In this document: piece after piece, positions 48,591 through 61,028 of the stretch
How the letters are laid out: the number at the start of each line of letters is the position of its first letter
How positions within the stretch are numbered: the first letter of the stretch is position 1
NCBI GenBank assembly: GCA_014706295.1
Contig: JACSVZ010000004.1
Span: 91,106,547 to 91,170,546, forward strand
DNA: 64,000 nt
Source: Lycocorax pyrrhopterus obiensis
Lineage: Eukaryota; Chordata; Aves; Passeriformes; Paradisaeidae
Reading direction: 5' to 3'
Notes under the pieces: generated by a model
Seen by the model: only the letters and a program-made list of their open reading frames with translations
Database searches by the model: none
Told to the model about the DNA's origin: nothing
Translations under genes and position numbers: made by a program

Positions 48591-50833
48591 GCACATAAGG
48601 GGCAGAGGGCAGGAGCAGGTTCTTGTGCTCAGATGCAGGAGGTGGTGAACCCTGGAGCGGTGTGAGGAGGGATGCCTCGCAGCATCAGTGTTTTGTGCAA
48701 ATCCCTGGCTCTGTCCTGAGTAACCTGCAACCTCCCACTGGGCCTTAGCCTTCACCTGCAGCACAGCGCTGGCAAGAAGCTCTTTTGTCAGATAATTCAG
48801 AGTGCCCTTTTCAGTCACTTGCCAGTTACATCCTGTTCATTAGCCCCAGAGCTCACCCGAGGGATTATTTGTCGTGCTTCATCCCCAGCTGAATTCAGCT
48901 GTTAATTTGATAGCATAGAAGCAAGAGGAGAAACTAAATATACACTGTGAGTGTTTGCCCTGAGAAGGTACCTGCAATGGTTTTTTTGCCACTTTCCACC
49001 TTATTTTTAATTTTACCATAACAATTCTGCTGTTGCATGTGTGTCCCTGCATCTTCCTGCTTTTCCTTGCCAAGCAGAAAGGCCCCAAGGCCTCAGCTGA
49101 CCCCATCTTGCAGAACAGCATGGGATGGGAGGTGAGGCATCACTCAGCAAAGAATAAGAGAAGCAGAACCAGCATCCCTCCCACTGGGTGAGAGGGGCTG
49201 TAAATCTCAACCGTGGGCCATGCAGTGAGCCTGAGACCACACTGAGCCCAGGGGGCCTATAATGAGCCAATGCTCCCACAATCATTGAGCAAACCTGGCA
49301 ACTCACTCAGGCTCTGGGTAGCTGTAGTTTAGCTGTGCAACTGTCTCAGTTCAGGTTTGTGTCAAAGTGACAGGAGAATGAATGTAAAGAAACCCACCTT
49401 CCGTGGGTCACTAGCAGATTTTTTGGTTGTTTCTTTTTAAATCATACAGTCTGAACTCCACTTCATAGTTTCTCTCCCATGTTCCTTGCTGCACAGTGCA
49501 CTAAGTCCAGAGTTTGCTTGATGATTTCAACACTGGAATATGATTCTGCACCTTTATTTCACTAAACTTTAGTCACTCCATATTAAATATTCAGCCTGAG
49601 TTATTTCCATAGGTTCTGTCCATAGTGAGTAAAAAAAATTAACACCTCCAGAAAACATTCATCCCCTTCAGGAGGCGCCTAGAAGAGGTGGGCCAACTCC
49701 CCGTCTAATGAGGGCCTCTCTCTGTACTGACAAGGGACTGGACATCTCAGTTTCAGAAAGCTCAAGGCAGTGGAGACAAATCATCCCTATCTCTACAAAA
49801 ACATTCTGTTCCAATAATAGCAGTTTCCCATTGAAGACAGACACTGACACATAGTGAATTCAGAGGCACAATCTCCAAGCACTGGGAAGCTTTTAGAGGG
49901 AGTCACTGAGCTGCAGGATGGTGTCTCTGGGACCAGGAAAGCAGAGCCTGGGCACTGACCAGCCCCACTGTGGCTCAGCTCTCGTATGGAGGCACCTGGA
50001 AGCCTCAGAGAGCTGAAGCAGCACTGAGTAGGAGCAAGCTTGCACTGGAGAGGTGGATGTGCTGGAGCCTGCCAGGTACCAGGGCTGACTAGCATTTATG
50101 AAAGGGGCAGTGGCAATGCCAGGTCAGAACATCCCCATGGGAAGTAAAAGGTCACAAAGGGCATTCTGTATTTCCTTTGGAGATGAAGCCCTTGCCACCA
50201 AGTGTGCACTGTCATGGGGCTACAGCAGCAGCCGCTAGCCAGGAGTTTGGCACATATCTACTGACCATCCTCCCTGAAAATGGCAGGATGCCCTCTGCAG
50301 AGAGAACAGCTTCCAGGCACCCAGAAACCTGCAGCATCACTGAAGGATCCACCATGAGGCCCATTCACAACCCCACCAGCTCCTGCCCTCCATCTCCCCA
50401 CTACAAGAACGGAGACCCCAGTCTGGTCACTCTTGTCCCTTCCAGCACCACCTGTCTTGGTGGGTGTTTCAGGGAAATGACCCTCATCTGTATTGAGTCC
50501 ATGAGAGATGGCTCACTTTCTGCTCCCCCTGAAACAAAGGGATGGCCACTGCTTGCAGGCTACAGGCTGAAGGTGGACTGAAGGCCAGGGTGAAGCCTGG
50601 TGGCCACCAGAGCCATCTGCTGGCCCCAGCACATGACTTGTGGCCAAATCAGGAGGTGCCCATGAGGTGCAGCGACTCCATGGAGACCACTTAATTGATT
50701 AATTTCAACTGGCATACAAATGCAACTTAACAAGTTGCCCAGTCTTTTACGTAAGCTAGGAGGGAACAGCAGAAAATTAATCATTTCTGGGTGAGAACTG
50801 TAATCTGCAAACAAAAAAACCCCAGCAAATCTC

Positions 50834-50857
50834 AAACAAACAAACAAACAAAAAAAA
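50834..50857 (+). repeat. (CAAA)n microsatellite
   Basis: Four to five CAAA units followed by an A run. Confidence 0.9.
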
Positions 50858-51326
50858 GGAAAGTGCAGCTCAAAACTGCAGCTTTATGTAAAATATGCTT
50901 CAAATACTGCCTAGAGTCTTATTTAGTCCATCATTATTTTGCTACCTGAGCAACTTGTATATGAACTGACATAACACAAAATATCTGAGGTTTTTAAACC
51001 AGGAGTGCAATTACTTTAGGTTCTTCCCATTGTCACTGGAGAGAAACAAATGCTACTCAGTTCTTGGGCGAGCCAGTCCACCCTCCAGAGGCACACATTT
51101 CTTTCCACTGATTATGGAGGGAGCCTACTGTGTCTGTGCTCCTAATTCAGGCATCTCATTTATGTTTCCATGGCTAGCTAGGATGAATCCAAGCCAAAAT
51201 CAATCCATTTAAGTGTCAAGTCTCCCACTGCCAAAGGTCAAACAACTTGCTCTTACAGCAAATTAAATCCATGGCTCTTAACACTTGGTTTTCCCAAGCA
51301 ACAAAGCCACAGTCAGTCATGAACAG

Positions 51327-51395
51327 CATCACAGAATCACAGAATGGTTTGGGTGGGAAGGGGCCTTCAGAGATAGATCTTCACTGTCATCCCTG
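51327..51395 (-). mobile_element. CR1 LINE 3'-end fragment
   Basis: 'catcacagaatcacagaatg' followed by 'gtttgggtgggaaggggcc' is the reverse complement of a bird CR1 3' end. Only about 70 bp remain. Confidence 0.85.
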
Positions 51396-52109
51396 AGATT
51401 TGATTAAAAAGTGAGTTGTGCTGTACCTCAATTGCCATGGTTCTTTTAAAGCTGGACTTCATTTACTCATTGTAGTCTAACAGCCCTTTAAATGAAACAT
51501 TCTTTTGCCAATACCTGTACTGAAGTATTATTTCCCCTAACACAATGTTTAACCTAGAATGTTACTGGTTATTACATTCTTTAATCCCAGTCACTGCTGA
51601 GAAGTTCTCAATAAATAATAATTTTCATTTATTTTCAACACAGGCATCTATAAGTAATTGTGTAATATTGCTGAGGCTGAATTATCTGCAGATCTCTGTT
51701 GCACTGTAAATAAAGTACTGTGTGTGCTTTGCACTCTCTGATCCGAACTAGTGCCAAGGACTTGAAATCATCCACTTTACTGAAAGAGGATGAGAAAAGG
51801 AGAGGGAATATGAACAACAGGGCTCAAGTTTTACATTAAGAGTCCAATCAGAGACTCCAGCAGTTGTTTCAGTTCCTCACCTGCAACAGGCAGGTAACAA
51901 TATTTCCTTTTTCTCACTTTTCTGATCTGCCCATGGCAGCAGGAGAGGGGCTGGTGGCTGCCCTCTCCATGCAGGCAGTGTCCCCCTGGAGGCAATGTGT
52001 TCCCGGGTGGCAGACTCTGATGGACCACAGCCCTCCCTATTGCCTGAGGAAATTTTCTTAGGAGTACTTTAGCATCCGGCTGAAGGAGTCTCAGAGTCAT
52101 TAGTGATTA

Positions 52110-53080
52110 CAGCTGAGGTTCTTGAAGGATGGGGGAGGTCCCAGATGACTGAAAAAAGGACAAAAATCTTTCAGATGGCAAAGCCTAGGATTACCACTCA
52201 GTAGTGCTCAAAAACCACTCAACAGTACTTGACAAATAATCAGTTATCTGCAAACCCACAAGAAAATAAGAGGATAAAAAGCAGCAAACATGTTTACCAG
52301 GAATAAATCGTGTGCAACAACCCAGTTTCCTTCTTAGACAACATTACAAGGTGAGCAAGCATCATAACGTAGGTGGCAAACGGCATTTTCACACGCAAGC
52401 TGGGGGAAAACACTCTTAAATGAACCTCAGTAATGAGATTACAGGCCTTGTTCAAAAACCTACAAAGAACGAAGAGCATTCTTTGAGTGTCTGGGAAAAA
52501 AGTACGGAATGGGCTGCTGCACACTGCTGTGAACGGGGGCTGCCTGATATTTTTACTAATGACTCATGGTATGTGAGTGGGAATGCATAAAACATCAACC
52601 TGGGAAGGTCTGAGGGTGCCGAAGGACAGGAGCAGAATTCAGAATGATCTACAATCTGACAAGTGCTCCAAGATCAGCAGTGGGATTCGGGAGGGACAAG
52701 CACAAAAACTTGATGCTTTGGCAGAAGCATCAGTTGTGTGAACACAGGATGAGGAGCAAGGCAAGAGCGATGGAGTGAATCACAGCACGAAGCAGCAGCG
52801 TCAAACTCTTGTAGGGGCGGGAAGCAACCCTGTGGAGATGTCAGGAGAGGGGGTGCAGGCTGGAAGGTATGTGAAGGAGTCCTCTTGCTTTGTCCACTGC
52901 TGGTGAAGGCCCAGCAAAACTACTGTTTTTCATTCTGGACAGCACCCTTCAAGGAACATGTGCACCAAGTGAAGAGAGCTCAGAAGAAAGTTACAAAAAT
53001 AAGAAAGCAGAAAATGTGGCCTGCACAGAAAGACTGAAAAAACTGGCAGCTTGGAAAGGGGAAGATTGATAAATGCCATG
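52110..53080 (+). mobile_element. Ancient CR1 LINE fragment, about 1 kb
   Basis: Landmarks of CR1 ORF2 appear in order on the + strand: 'caggaataaatcgtgtgcaa' near 52299, 'tttttactaatgactcatgg' near 52551, 'gaattcagaatgatctac' near 52634, 'tggtgaaggcccag' near 52902, 'attctggacagcaccc' near 52932 and 'aagaaagttacaaaaat' near 52984, ending near 'actgaaaaaactgg'. The block between about 52350 and 52550 is shorter than in the family, which indicates an internal deletion. It resembles crocodile/turtle-type CR1. Confidence 0.78.
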
Positions 53081-56000
53081 GACCCAACCATCTGCACAGC
53101 AGCCCTGATGGAGGACACTGTGCCTGTAGAAGGCACCTCTGCTGACCCACAAAAAGCAGGTGTTCTTTCTTGCAGACCTTCTTGTAACGTTCTGTGTCCC
53201 AGCACTATGCAAACCAAGGCCACCCTGCTTGGCAATGCCTTTGTGGATGCATAGGACACGCTCTGTGCCACAGTTATGCTGGAGACAGCTGCTTTGGACA
53301 GGAAGCTCAGAGGTGCTCAGTTATCCTGGAACCTGCCAACACAGCAACCAACACTTGATACTGCAGGATCACCAGAAGGAGCATGCCACCAAACATGCAA
53401 GTAGGGATGAGCCATCCCAGAACTTTTCTGCCCCACAGGTTGGCACAGGAACATATATGTGCATGGCTGCACTGCCAAGTGCTTCCAAGGGTTGTCTGGA
53501 AAAGGGTATTTTGTTTTCAGTTTTATTTAATAAAAGATGTTTCAGCTAAGTTGATCTCTTGCTGTTCTGCCCTCTCTGACTGGGAAAGGGTCCATAATAT
53601 TGGGAGGGGAAAAAAGAAAGCTTGGCTTAGATTTGTAAAGGCACTGATGCCAAAGTCATGACTTACTACTTGAGGTGCCTTTCTTTAGGTGCTACAAAGC
53701 TTGACCTCATGGAAATGAGGTGTACCCTGCCAGGAGGGTAACCTGTGCTCCCCACAGTGCCAGGGGGAAGAAGAGAGACTGCAGAACAGCCCAGTGGGTC
53801 TGCAGGATACTACCTCCTGCTGAGGCAGCTACTCCAAAATGCCTGAGCTTCCAGCAGCACTTGGACACTCCTGGTCACTCAGGACCCACCAGCCAGTGGA
53901 ATCCTCTTCCCAACACATGCATCCTTCAACAGCTGGTGCATCTGGGTGCACAGCTGGAGGAGACCAGATTTGTTCATCCCCAAGAGTCCAGTAGCCTAAG
54001 CACCTGTCTCAGATGTGTCTCTTGGATGTGGCACCAAACTCATCACCAGGAGCACTATATCCCCAGCCCTGGACACCTCCCAGCCCCAAGAGGTGCCCCC
54101 AGAAGCAGGCCTGGGGATGAGGCAGGTCCCTGCTGCAGGACAGCTGGGCATGAGAACACCAAGGGAGCAGAAGCAGGACCGGAGCATGGCTGTAGGTGAA
54201 TGGCTAGCATGGGAAAGGAGGACAAAACCTTTAAACCATAGACCCCCTAGCATCTGCCCTGCTCTTCTCATGGCTCCCCAACCAAATGTAATTAACCACT
54301 GAGAACAGACTGACTGAACTTCAGCATAAATATTGTATCAAATGCCATCAATTCTCCTTCCCATTATAATTTCTGAGACAGAGCCGTGATCTTGTCTGCG
54401 CTCCGTAGAAGATCGTTTGCAAGTGGCAAACAGCCTCCACGATCTGCAGCGCCATACCCCGTCAGATACCCGAGCGAGCCTCACGCAGCAGGACTGCGGG
54501 GCTTGGCAAGTCTGCTGCCACGCACACAGCGGTCTCATGCCCACACTCACCTCCCCCATCCCAAAGATGTGGGTTGCTGGACCCAGGACAAGTCTTTAGC
54601 GTTGGACATCTGGTCCCAGAGGTCACAGCTGCACATCCTCATGGCAAGGCCCCCCCGAGGCCCTTCAGGTAGATCTCCATGGTGTGAGCCCCGCTTTGCC
54701 CGCTGACTAGAAGGTGAAGATGGCCCAGTTTTGGTGCAGGAGCCCAGCTTCAGGTACATAGGATATTCATACTTCTGACAATTAAACACCAAGTGGGAGG
54801 AGGAAAGCTGTCTCTGATTCATAACATAACTGCTGTGCTATGAAACTTCATAAACTGTGCACCCGGGTGTCATTTTTTAAGTAAAAGCATAATAATTTTA
54901 TGCAAATATCTGTTCTTTTCACTACTGTTTTTCTTCCCATTCTGGAATTTTCACTCTTATCACCTGTCCATCTTATGCCCAGTTCTAGTGTTTGATCAGA
55001 AATACATATGATTTCTTTTGTTATTCTCATTGTTGCACATGGTCCAATTCACTAGGCTGATTTATTTTTCTGTATCAACTATTCAATATCAGGCAACCCA
55101 AGTAACAGTTTATACGCCTAAGGTAAAGTTAATTCGAGAGCATAAATCCCTAGTTTCTTTTTAGGAGTGGAGCTTTTATTTCATATTCTATTGATCATCA
55201 AGAGACAAAATGTTATTGCAGGTTTCCTCTGAACTGTTCCTATAGCACCAGTGTGGGGGAAGCATAAAGATGAATATAGAAGAGAAATTATATTTCTTTC
55301 ACAAATTTACATACAAGTAAAAAAAGGATAATAATGCTTAGTGAAAAGTTCCATTTTTCTGTTAATCTCCTGTTGAAATACAGCTCTTCTTTCGACCAGC
55401 TCTAGAAGAACTCAATGGACTGGACAAACATCAGACCAAAACTATTTTTGATAGTGTTCTGAAAATATTGGCCAGCTTTTGCAGTTGGGACATGCAGAGG
55501 GGTTTAAACTTAGGCAGTTGCTGTCAGAACTGGCATCATTTTATCCTATCTGCAAAATCCAGTCAATGCCCTTGCCCTGGTGAAGGTAATTTCCTCTGTG
55601 CAAGCCCTCCCCAAAACATTAAGTCAGTATGAATGATCTCTCTGAGTGAGCACAGCCATCCTGCAGCCAGCAGCATGCTAGGAGAGAAAGCGGCTCTGGA
55701 GCTCAGCATGTCCTTAGGATCTATTTTGATTCCCTGTACATCATTTTTCCATGTTGCTCCAGTGAGGCTCTTCTGAAAAATGGTGTTCATGGTTCATTTT
55801 AAGTAATCTGTGGTGCCTCATAACCTTGTTCTTTGAAACAACTCAATCTGAACATCTGTCACTGAAAGGTATTTGAGGGCAGATTTCCAGACAAGATCCT
55901 AAACCATCCCTGTAACGTGCATGTGTTCACAAATCCACCTGTGCAAATTCCTACATTTAAAAAAAAACCTATTTTATTTTTAATGCACAATTATTTTTGC

Positions 56001-57590
56001 CAAGGCAAGAACAAGTGAGGGTTTGGTCAGCCCCTTTCATCTGTGCTTATAAGATAAACGAAGGGGTGGAAGAGAGCAGAGTCCTGAAAATGATAATAAA
56101 TCACCTCTTAGCCCCAGCTGTTTATCCTTTTAAGTCCTATGAAAATGGTAGTGTTAGAAAATTTAAGTTTTCCTCCTTTTGACAAGGCATGAGGTATTTT
56201 CTTCTTTGGGAGCCTGCCTGGGTATGACTGCCATTTACCAGCTGAGCACGCAACGACGCTGAGTGGTTTAGACAAATGAATCATCTTTCTATCTGCCAGA
56301 AAACTGCCTCATCCATGGAACACCTTACGGGGAATAAGGTAATATTTGCCACTTTGAAACAACTCTAAATATCTTTAAAGAAGGCAGAGGCTATCAAATT
56401 GATGCAAAAGCTCCTGGGTGAGGCTCCTTCTGGTGTTCTGTGGTCTCCCACTCCAATTCGGCACATAACACACCCTGCTTGCTGACGTGCCTGTGGAGAG
56501 CGTACGGTGGAACACGTAGGGTTACTGCAGCCACAGGAAATGCTGGGGGACAATTGTGAGGGCCAGGCTTTTTGTAGTGCCCCAGTTTGCTCCTTTACAA
56601 TATACAGAAGCAGAAATTGCACCAAGGCTAGAAGGGTGGGGAGCAGCTTTGCAAATCCCATCCATACACAAGTGCCATAGACCAAAGCTTGCTCCATACA
56701 GTGGGTAGGATAGGGGATTTCTGTGGTGGATTTGCGCTTGAAGTACTTCTGTGTACAAAAGGAGAGAGCGTGTGTTGGTTTTTTGCTTCACTCTGGGCCT
56801 TCATCCTAATTTTGGACATTTGGATTTAGTATGTCTAGCTAAGTCCTGAATTAAGTCATATCCTTACGTCACCAATATGTTTCTTAAACTGCTTCAACAT
56901 TTCTAACAGTTCAGATATCTTCCTCTGTAATGTCCCTCATGGAAGCACAAGTCTTATGAAATTCCTCCATGTTGAAACAACCCATGAACTAAAAAGAGAT
57001 TAGTTGGGATAACACAAAAAGTCTCAGGTCCTGCAGTGAGACACCGTATCTCCAGTAAAGTTTTCCCTACAAGGAACCTTCTTCTGTCAGAACAGCACTG
57101 TGCACCCTTCATAAGAATGATGGTCCCCAGTAAGACTCACTGGCACCAATGTGTGCCAAACTCATGTTGTTAAAACACCAGGTGAGACATGTTTCCCGCT
57201 GTATTAGGGCTGGGGCTGCCTGCAAATGCACACATACCCTCCCTGTGTGTCCTGGGTGCTACAGCCCCACCACAGGGTTGACCACATGCTCACTTGGGCT
57301 GGTCCTGCTGCCAGAGAAGTGTCCTCCTTTCATAGACACCCCACAACATCATTGGGAGGGTTTGGTGTGTGTTCAGGGGGAGGACCCAGCATGGCACCCA
57401 CACCACCCCACAGCTGTAACAACAACCCCCTTCACTGAGGTGGTCCCAGGGCAGCACTGTGAGCCAAGATCCACCCCTGTTTAATAAACATATCCTCATG
57501 CTGTCAAACCTACTGGCAACATATGGATGGGTAGTTATTACAGGAAGGATTCAAGGTAACAAAAACTCATCATCAAGTTTTTTCTATATA
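53081..57590. other. Intergenic, no recognised gene
   Basis: Unique sequence. It holds a CpG-rich patch at about 54380-54560 and several overlapping ORFs on both strands (for example 53160-53549 and 53720-54302) without recognisable domains. Confidence 0.5.
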
Positions 57591-57662
57591 CTTAGTGGTA
57601 CACTATGTATATAACTATATATGACCCATTAAGAAGGGCTTTTGTTACGCTTAGTGGTACAC
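57591..57662 (+). repeat. Direct repeat of 13 bp
   Basis: CTTAGTGGTACAC occurs at 57591-57603 and again at 57650-57662, 59 bases apart, with AT-rich sequence between. Confidence 0.85.
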
Positions 57663-58378
57663 GCTTTGGGGCAGGGCAGGGGAATACAGAGGAATGCACT
57701 GTACTTAATCTATAAACAGATGATAACTCTCTCTTTAGTGGCAGATTGTCAGAGAGAAACACTAAAATGAAGCGTGACTCTATGAGACATCACAATTTGG
57801 GGGTGGGGTGTCTCTTAATAAGATCCCTTCAAAGGAATAGCTGACTGATGTCACTGAATACAAAGCAGGAGGCTGTTCAGTTTGTGGGATGAACACTACA
57901 AGGCATCTCAAAATATCCCAAACCTAAATAGCTCCAGCATTGCTCAATCAGTTTTGAAATATTCAAATGTTACTCACATTGATTCAACCCCACTGAATTT
58001 GGCAGCACCCTGCAGAGGTACCTGAGGGAATGAGGAGACAAGGCAGTCCTTCAGCATCAAAACTGATATAAAATTTTTCCCCATTTGCACGTCAGCACTC
58101 CACAAGCAGCAGAGAAGGTCTGCTGACCATGACTGTCCTGGTGTTGACCTTATTTAGTTTGCATTAGGGTCTAAATTCATGCAGAGCTGCCATCAAATCA
58201 ACATTAAAAATCCCATAATTTTGTGTTTAACTCTTGTATTCTCCAGATGGATTTCTTCTTATGTTGTAGAGTTGTTTCTGAATATCAATAATGAAAAAAT
58301 TGGAGATGTTATTTAGCAATCCATATTTTACGTGCCATTATTGCCTGACCCTTCTAAGAGTATGAACTTTAGTATTAC

Positions 58379-58419
58379 AAAAAAAAAAAGAAAGAAAGAA
58401 AGAAAGAAAGAAAGAAAAG
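58379..58419 (+). repeat. Poly(A) and (AAAG)n microsatellite
   Basis: A run of about 11 A residues leads into seven or eight AAAG units. Confidence 0.92.
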
Positions 58420-58513
58420 ACTCCTGTGAATTTAAATGAAGAAACTGAAAGTTCAGTCATAATATTAATCTAAAAGCAGTTCTGTGGAACAGCACAGAGG
58501 AAAATACACACCC

Positions 58514-58534
58514 TAAATAAATAAATAAATAAAT
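58514..58534 (+). repeat. (TAAA)n microsatellite
   Basis: Five TAAA units in a row. Confidence 0.9.
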
Positions 58535-59404
58535 CATAATAAAAAAAGACCAGTGCGATCAGATGAATGTTGCTGCAGTTGGAGACTGGGAAATCAATCA
58601 CTGCTCTTGGCTGTCTCTACACATTTCTTCCCGTGCCCAGTTGCTCAAAGCTATTTCTCAAATTCCCATCTGAAGTCTCTGCCACCCCTACACCATCCTT
58701 TGCATAATAACTATCACTCTCTTTTTTCTAGAGAATTCTCAATAATTTCTTCCTGTAACAGGTGACTGCAGTGGTAGGTGTTATCTTGAAAGTATGAAAG
58801 AGCACATTTGCGCAAGAAATACTTTCCGAGCTCTTCGGATAATCAGCTTTTCAGATGTTTGTGTCAAGGCAACCTCACAGCTCTGAAGATGATGCGCACC
58901 GTCTTTATCCCAGGACATAAATCTCACCACTCTCTGGGAAGTCTCCTAGCAGCCAACATTCTCAAGGAAGGATCCATATTCAGAAAACTTTTACTCAATA
59001 CTTCATTTTTGTCTGAATTATTTCCTAGGAATTAAACACAATCCATAAAATGAAAAAAGAAAATAATAAACATCTGGGCAAAATATGTCAGGCAGGGATG
59101 TCTTGCAGCAGAGGGATAACATTAAAAAAGCTGCTACATAACACTGTCATTGCCACCTATACATTTAGGTTGAAAATGCAACTGATGGAAAACCAGTACT
59201 AAAATGAAGACAAGCAAGAGCTGGACACCCGTGCTAATCCTCATTTTGAAGTTTATAAGAAGGCACATTAGGACACCTTTGCTCTCCTTGTGCCTCCTCT
59301 TCAGGAGTCACTCCTGCAGGCTTTCCAGACAGCAACAAAACTGCCTGGCACTGCAAAGGCACAAGCCAAACCTGACAGATCCACTCATGTATTTCAGCTG
59401 AGGG

Positions 59405-59890
59405 GTTTATATACAAATATAACATTAAGTCTAACAATAACAATACAAATATTGTATTATGTACATACAACGTATATAATGCGGAAACTGTATATTATAT
59501 GCATATGTTATTATGTAAAATGTATAAATACAAAATATAGTAAGATAAAATATAGACATACAGGTCTATTATATTACATATATATTATACAAAAATACTA
59601 TTTATGTTACTTATACTAACTTACATTGCATATATACTGTATATTATATACTACAGTATGTCTTTATATATATAGGTCATTACGCAGCTGTTTTTACATA
59701 AATGTATTATTTACGTGATAAAATAGATACATACATTTATGCTTCACATAATTAATAGAAAAATGTGTTTATTTATTATATATTATTTTATGTGTTTTAT
59801 ATTACACATCAATGTATATATATATTACAAACGTAGAATATAAACGTAAATATATTATAAGCGTATAAATGTACATATATTATAAGTGCA
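59405..59890. repeat. AT-rich (TA-type) low-complexity tract
   Basis: Nearly 500 bases dominated by TATATA, ATATTATA and similar strings with very few G or C. It ends about 55 bases before the CpG island begins. Confidence 0.9.
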
Positions 59891-59945
59891 GAATTATTTA
59901 ACTGCATTTACTATTGCTATTCTCGTTGTTACCACCGTGTGTTTA

Positions 59946-60472
59946 TGCGTTGCGGCTGAGGCGCAGCCCCTGCGTGTCCTGCGGGCCGGCGTGGCGGCAG
60001 GAGGACAGGGCACATCCCGGCGCGGCGGCGGCAGGAGCAGCGTGTGCGCGTCCCTTGTGCGCTGCCTCTGGCCGGGCCCGCAGCCCGCACCAGCGGCACC
60101 AAGGCCAGCGGAAGGCACGTGGAGAGCGAGCCGGCGCCTCACAGCCGGGGCCGGACTCGGGGAAAGCGGCCGCAGCCTGCGCCGGTTCGGCCCGCGGCCT
60201 GTGGGGGCAAGGAGGGCGCGCAAGGGGCTCAGCCCTGCTCCCCTTGCCGCACTGGGTACGCGCTGCCGCCTCGCTGCCTCCTGCAGGGAGCTCTCCCCCA
60301 GCTTGTCTTCGTACACACTCGGATCCCCGCAAGCCCCGGGCTGATCCCGCCCGGCCCAGGCGAGAGCCCGGCCGCGCAGCGCCGCCCGCACCTCCGGCAT
60401 GGACACGGCCGCGGCCGCCGCACAGCTCCTGGCTCCGGAGAGAGGCCCGGCCGCACAGCCCCGGCTTCGCTC
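59946..60472. promoter_or_regulatory. CpG island, probable promoter of an unidentified transcript
   Basis: My hand count gives about 65 CpG in roughly 530 bases, against almost none in the flanks. It has GC boxes (CCGCCC at 60382-60387, and CCCGCCC just before 60352). Direction is unresolved. On + there is an ATG in good context at 60399 (M-D-T-A-A-A-A-A-Q-L-L), but that frame runs into AT-rich sequence without a clear donor. On the minus strand a donor-like GTG|GTAACA lies at about 59928-59935. Long ORFs here on both strands are a GC effect. In mammals TDRP lies downstream of ERICH1 in the same orientation, so this could be its promoter, but the TDRP start (M-W-K-L-G-R-G-R) is absent. Confidence 0.8.
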
Positions 60473-60605
60473 TGAGGCACCCAGAGCCACAGGCTCTGCA
60501 TGTTCAGGCAAAAAGCTCGCTTTCTTATTTTTGTGTATTATTGTGTTTAAAAAAAACCCCACGACAACAAACCTTTTTCAATGATTTGCAACAGATTTTG
60601 CCAAA

Positions 60606-60653
60606 GTGGTCTACTTCAATGTCGTGGTCTACTTCAATATCATGGTCTTCAAG
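60606..60653 (+). repeat. 18-bp tandem repeat, about 2.5 copies
   Basis: GTGGTCTACTTCAATGTC (60606-60623) is followed at once by the same unit with one change (60624-60641), and a partial third copy (ATGGTCTTCAA). Confidence 0.9.
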
Positions 60654-60904
60654 TGCACATCATCATGTTGGAGGAATCTGAATCACCTATGTTTAAGGCT
60701 TTGGAAATAGTCTTTGACAAGGGACACTCACTGTGTTTCATACTGTTCACCTCAGGTTAACTTTTGATTTTGGACATTTAATACCTACTACAAAAAACAG
60801 CAATGCAGTTGGCGCAATTTAGGGTCATAAAACCAGTCGGAATTTTTTACTTCTGACCAACATGAAATCAAAATCCATTCAAGTGCAACTTCCTTGCCAG
60901 TTAA

Positions 60905-61028
60905 TTCACCTTACAGCACTTCTGTATAACTTACAAGTGTAATATACAATTACAGAGCTCACAGAGCTTCTTACAGCACAGTTGCTTCACCTTATAGAGC
61001 CTCTTCTTCACCTGATAGCACTTCTGTA
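60905..61028 (+). repeat. 22-bp diverged direct repeat
   Basis: The segments at 60905-60926 and 61007-61028 share 'ttcacct', 'agcacttctgta', with two differing bases between. A related 'ttcaccttatagagc' lies between them. Confidence 0.75.

Larger units (their letters stand above)
45811..51326. other. Intergenic, no recognised gene
   Basis: Mostly unique sequence with two simple repeats (TCTG at 48567-48590 and CAAA at 50834-50857). GC rises between about 48.2 and 50.6 kb, giving longer overlapping ORFs on both strands, none with recognisable content. Confidence 0.5.

Noticed and set aside
59894..60681. ORFs up to 255 codons in the CpG island
   Set aside because: Stops are rare in very GC-rich DNA, and frames are open on both strands at once. 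No known protein is visible.
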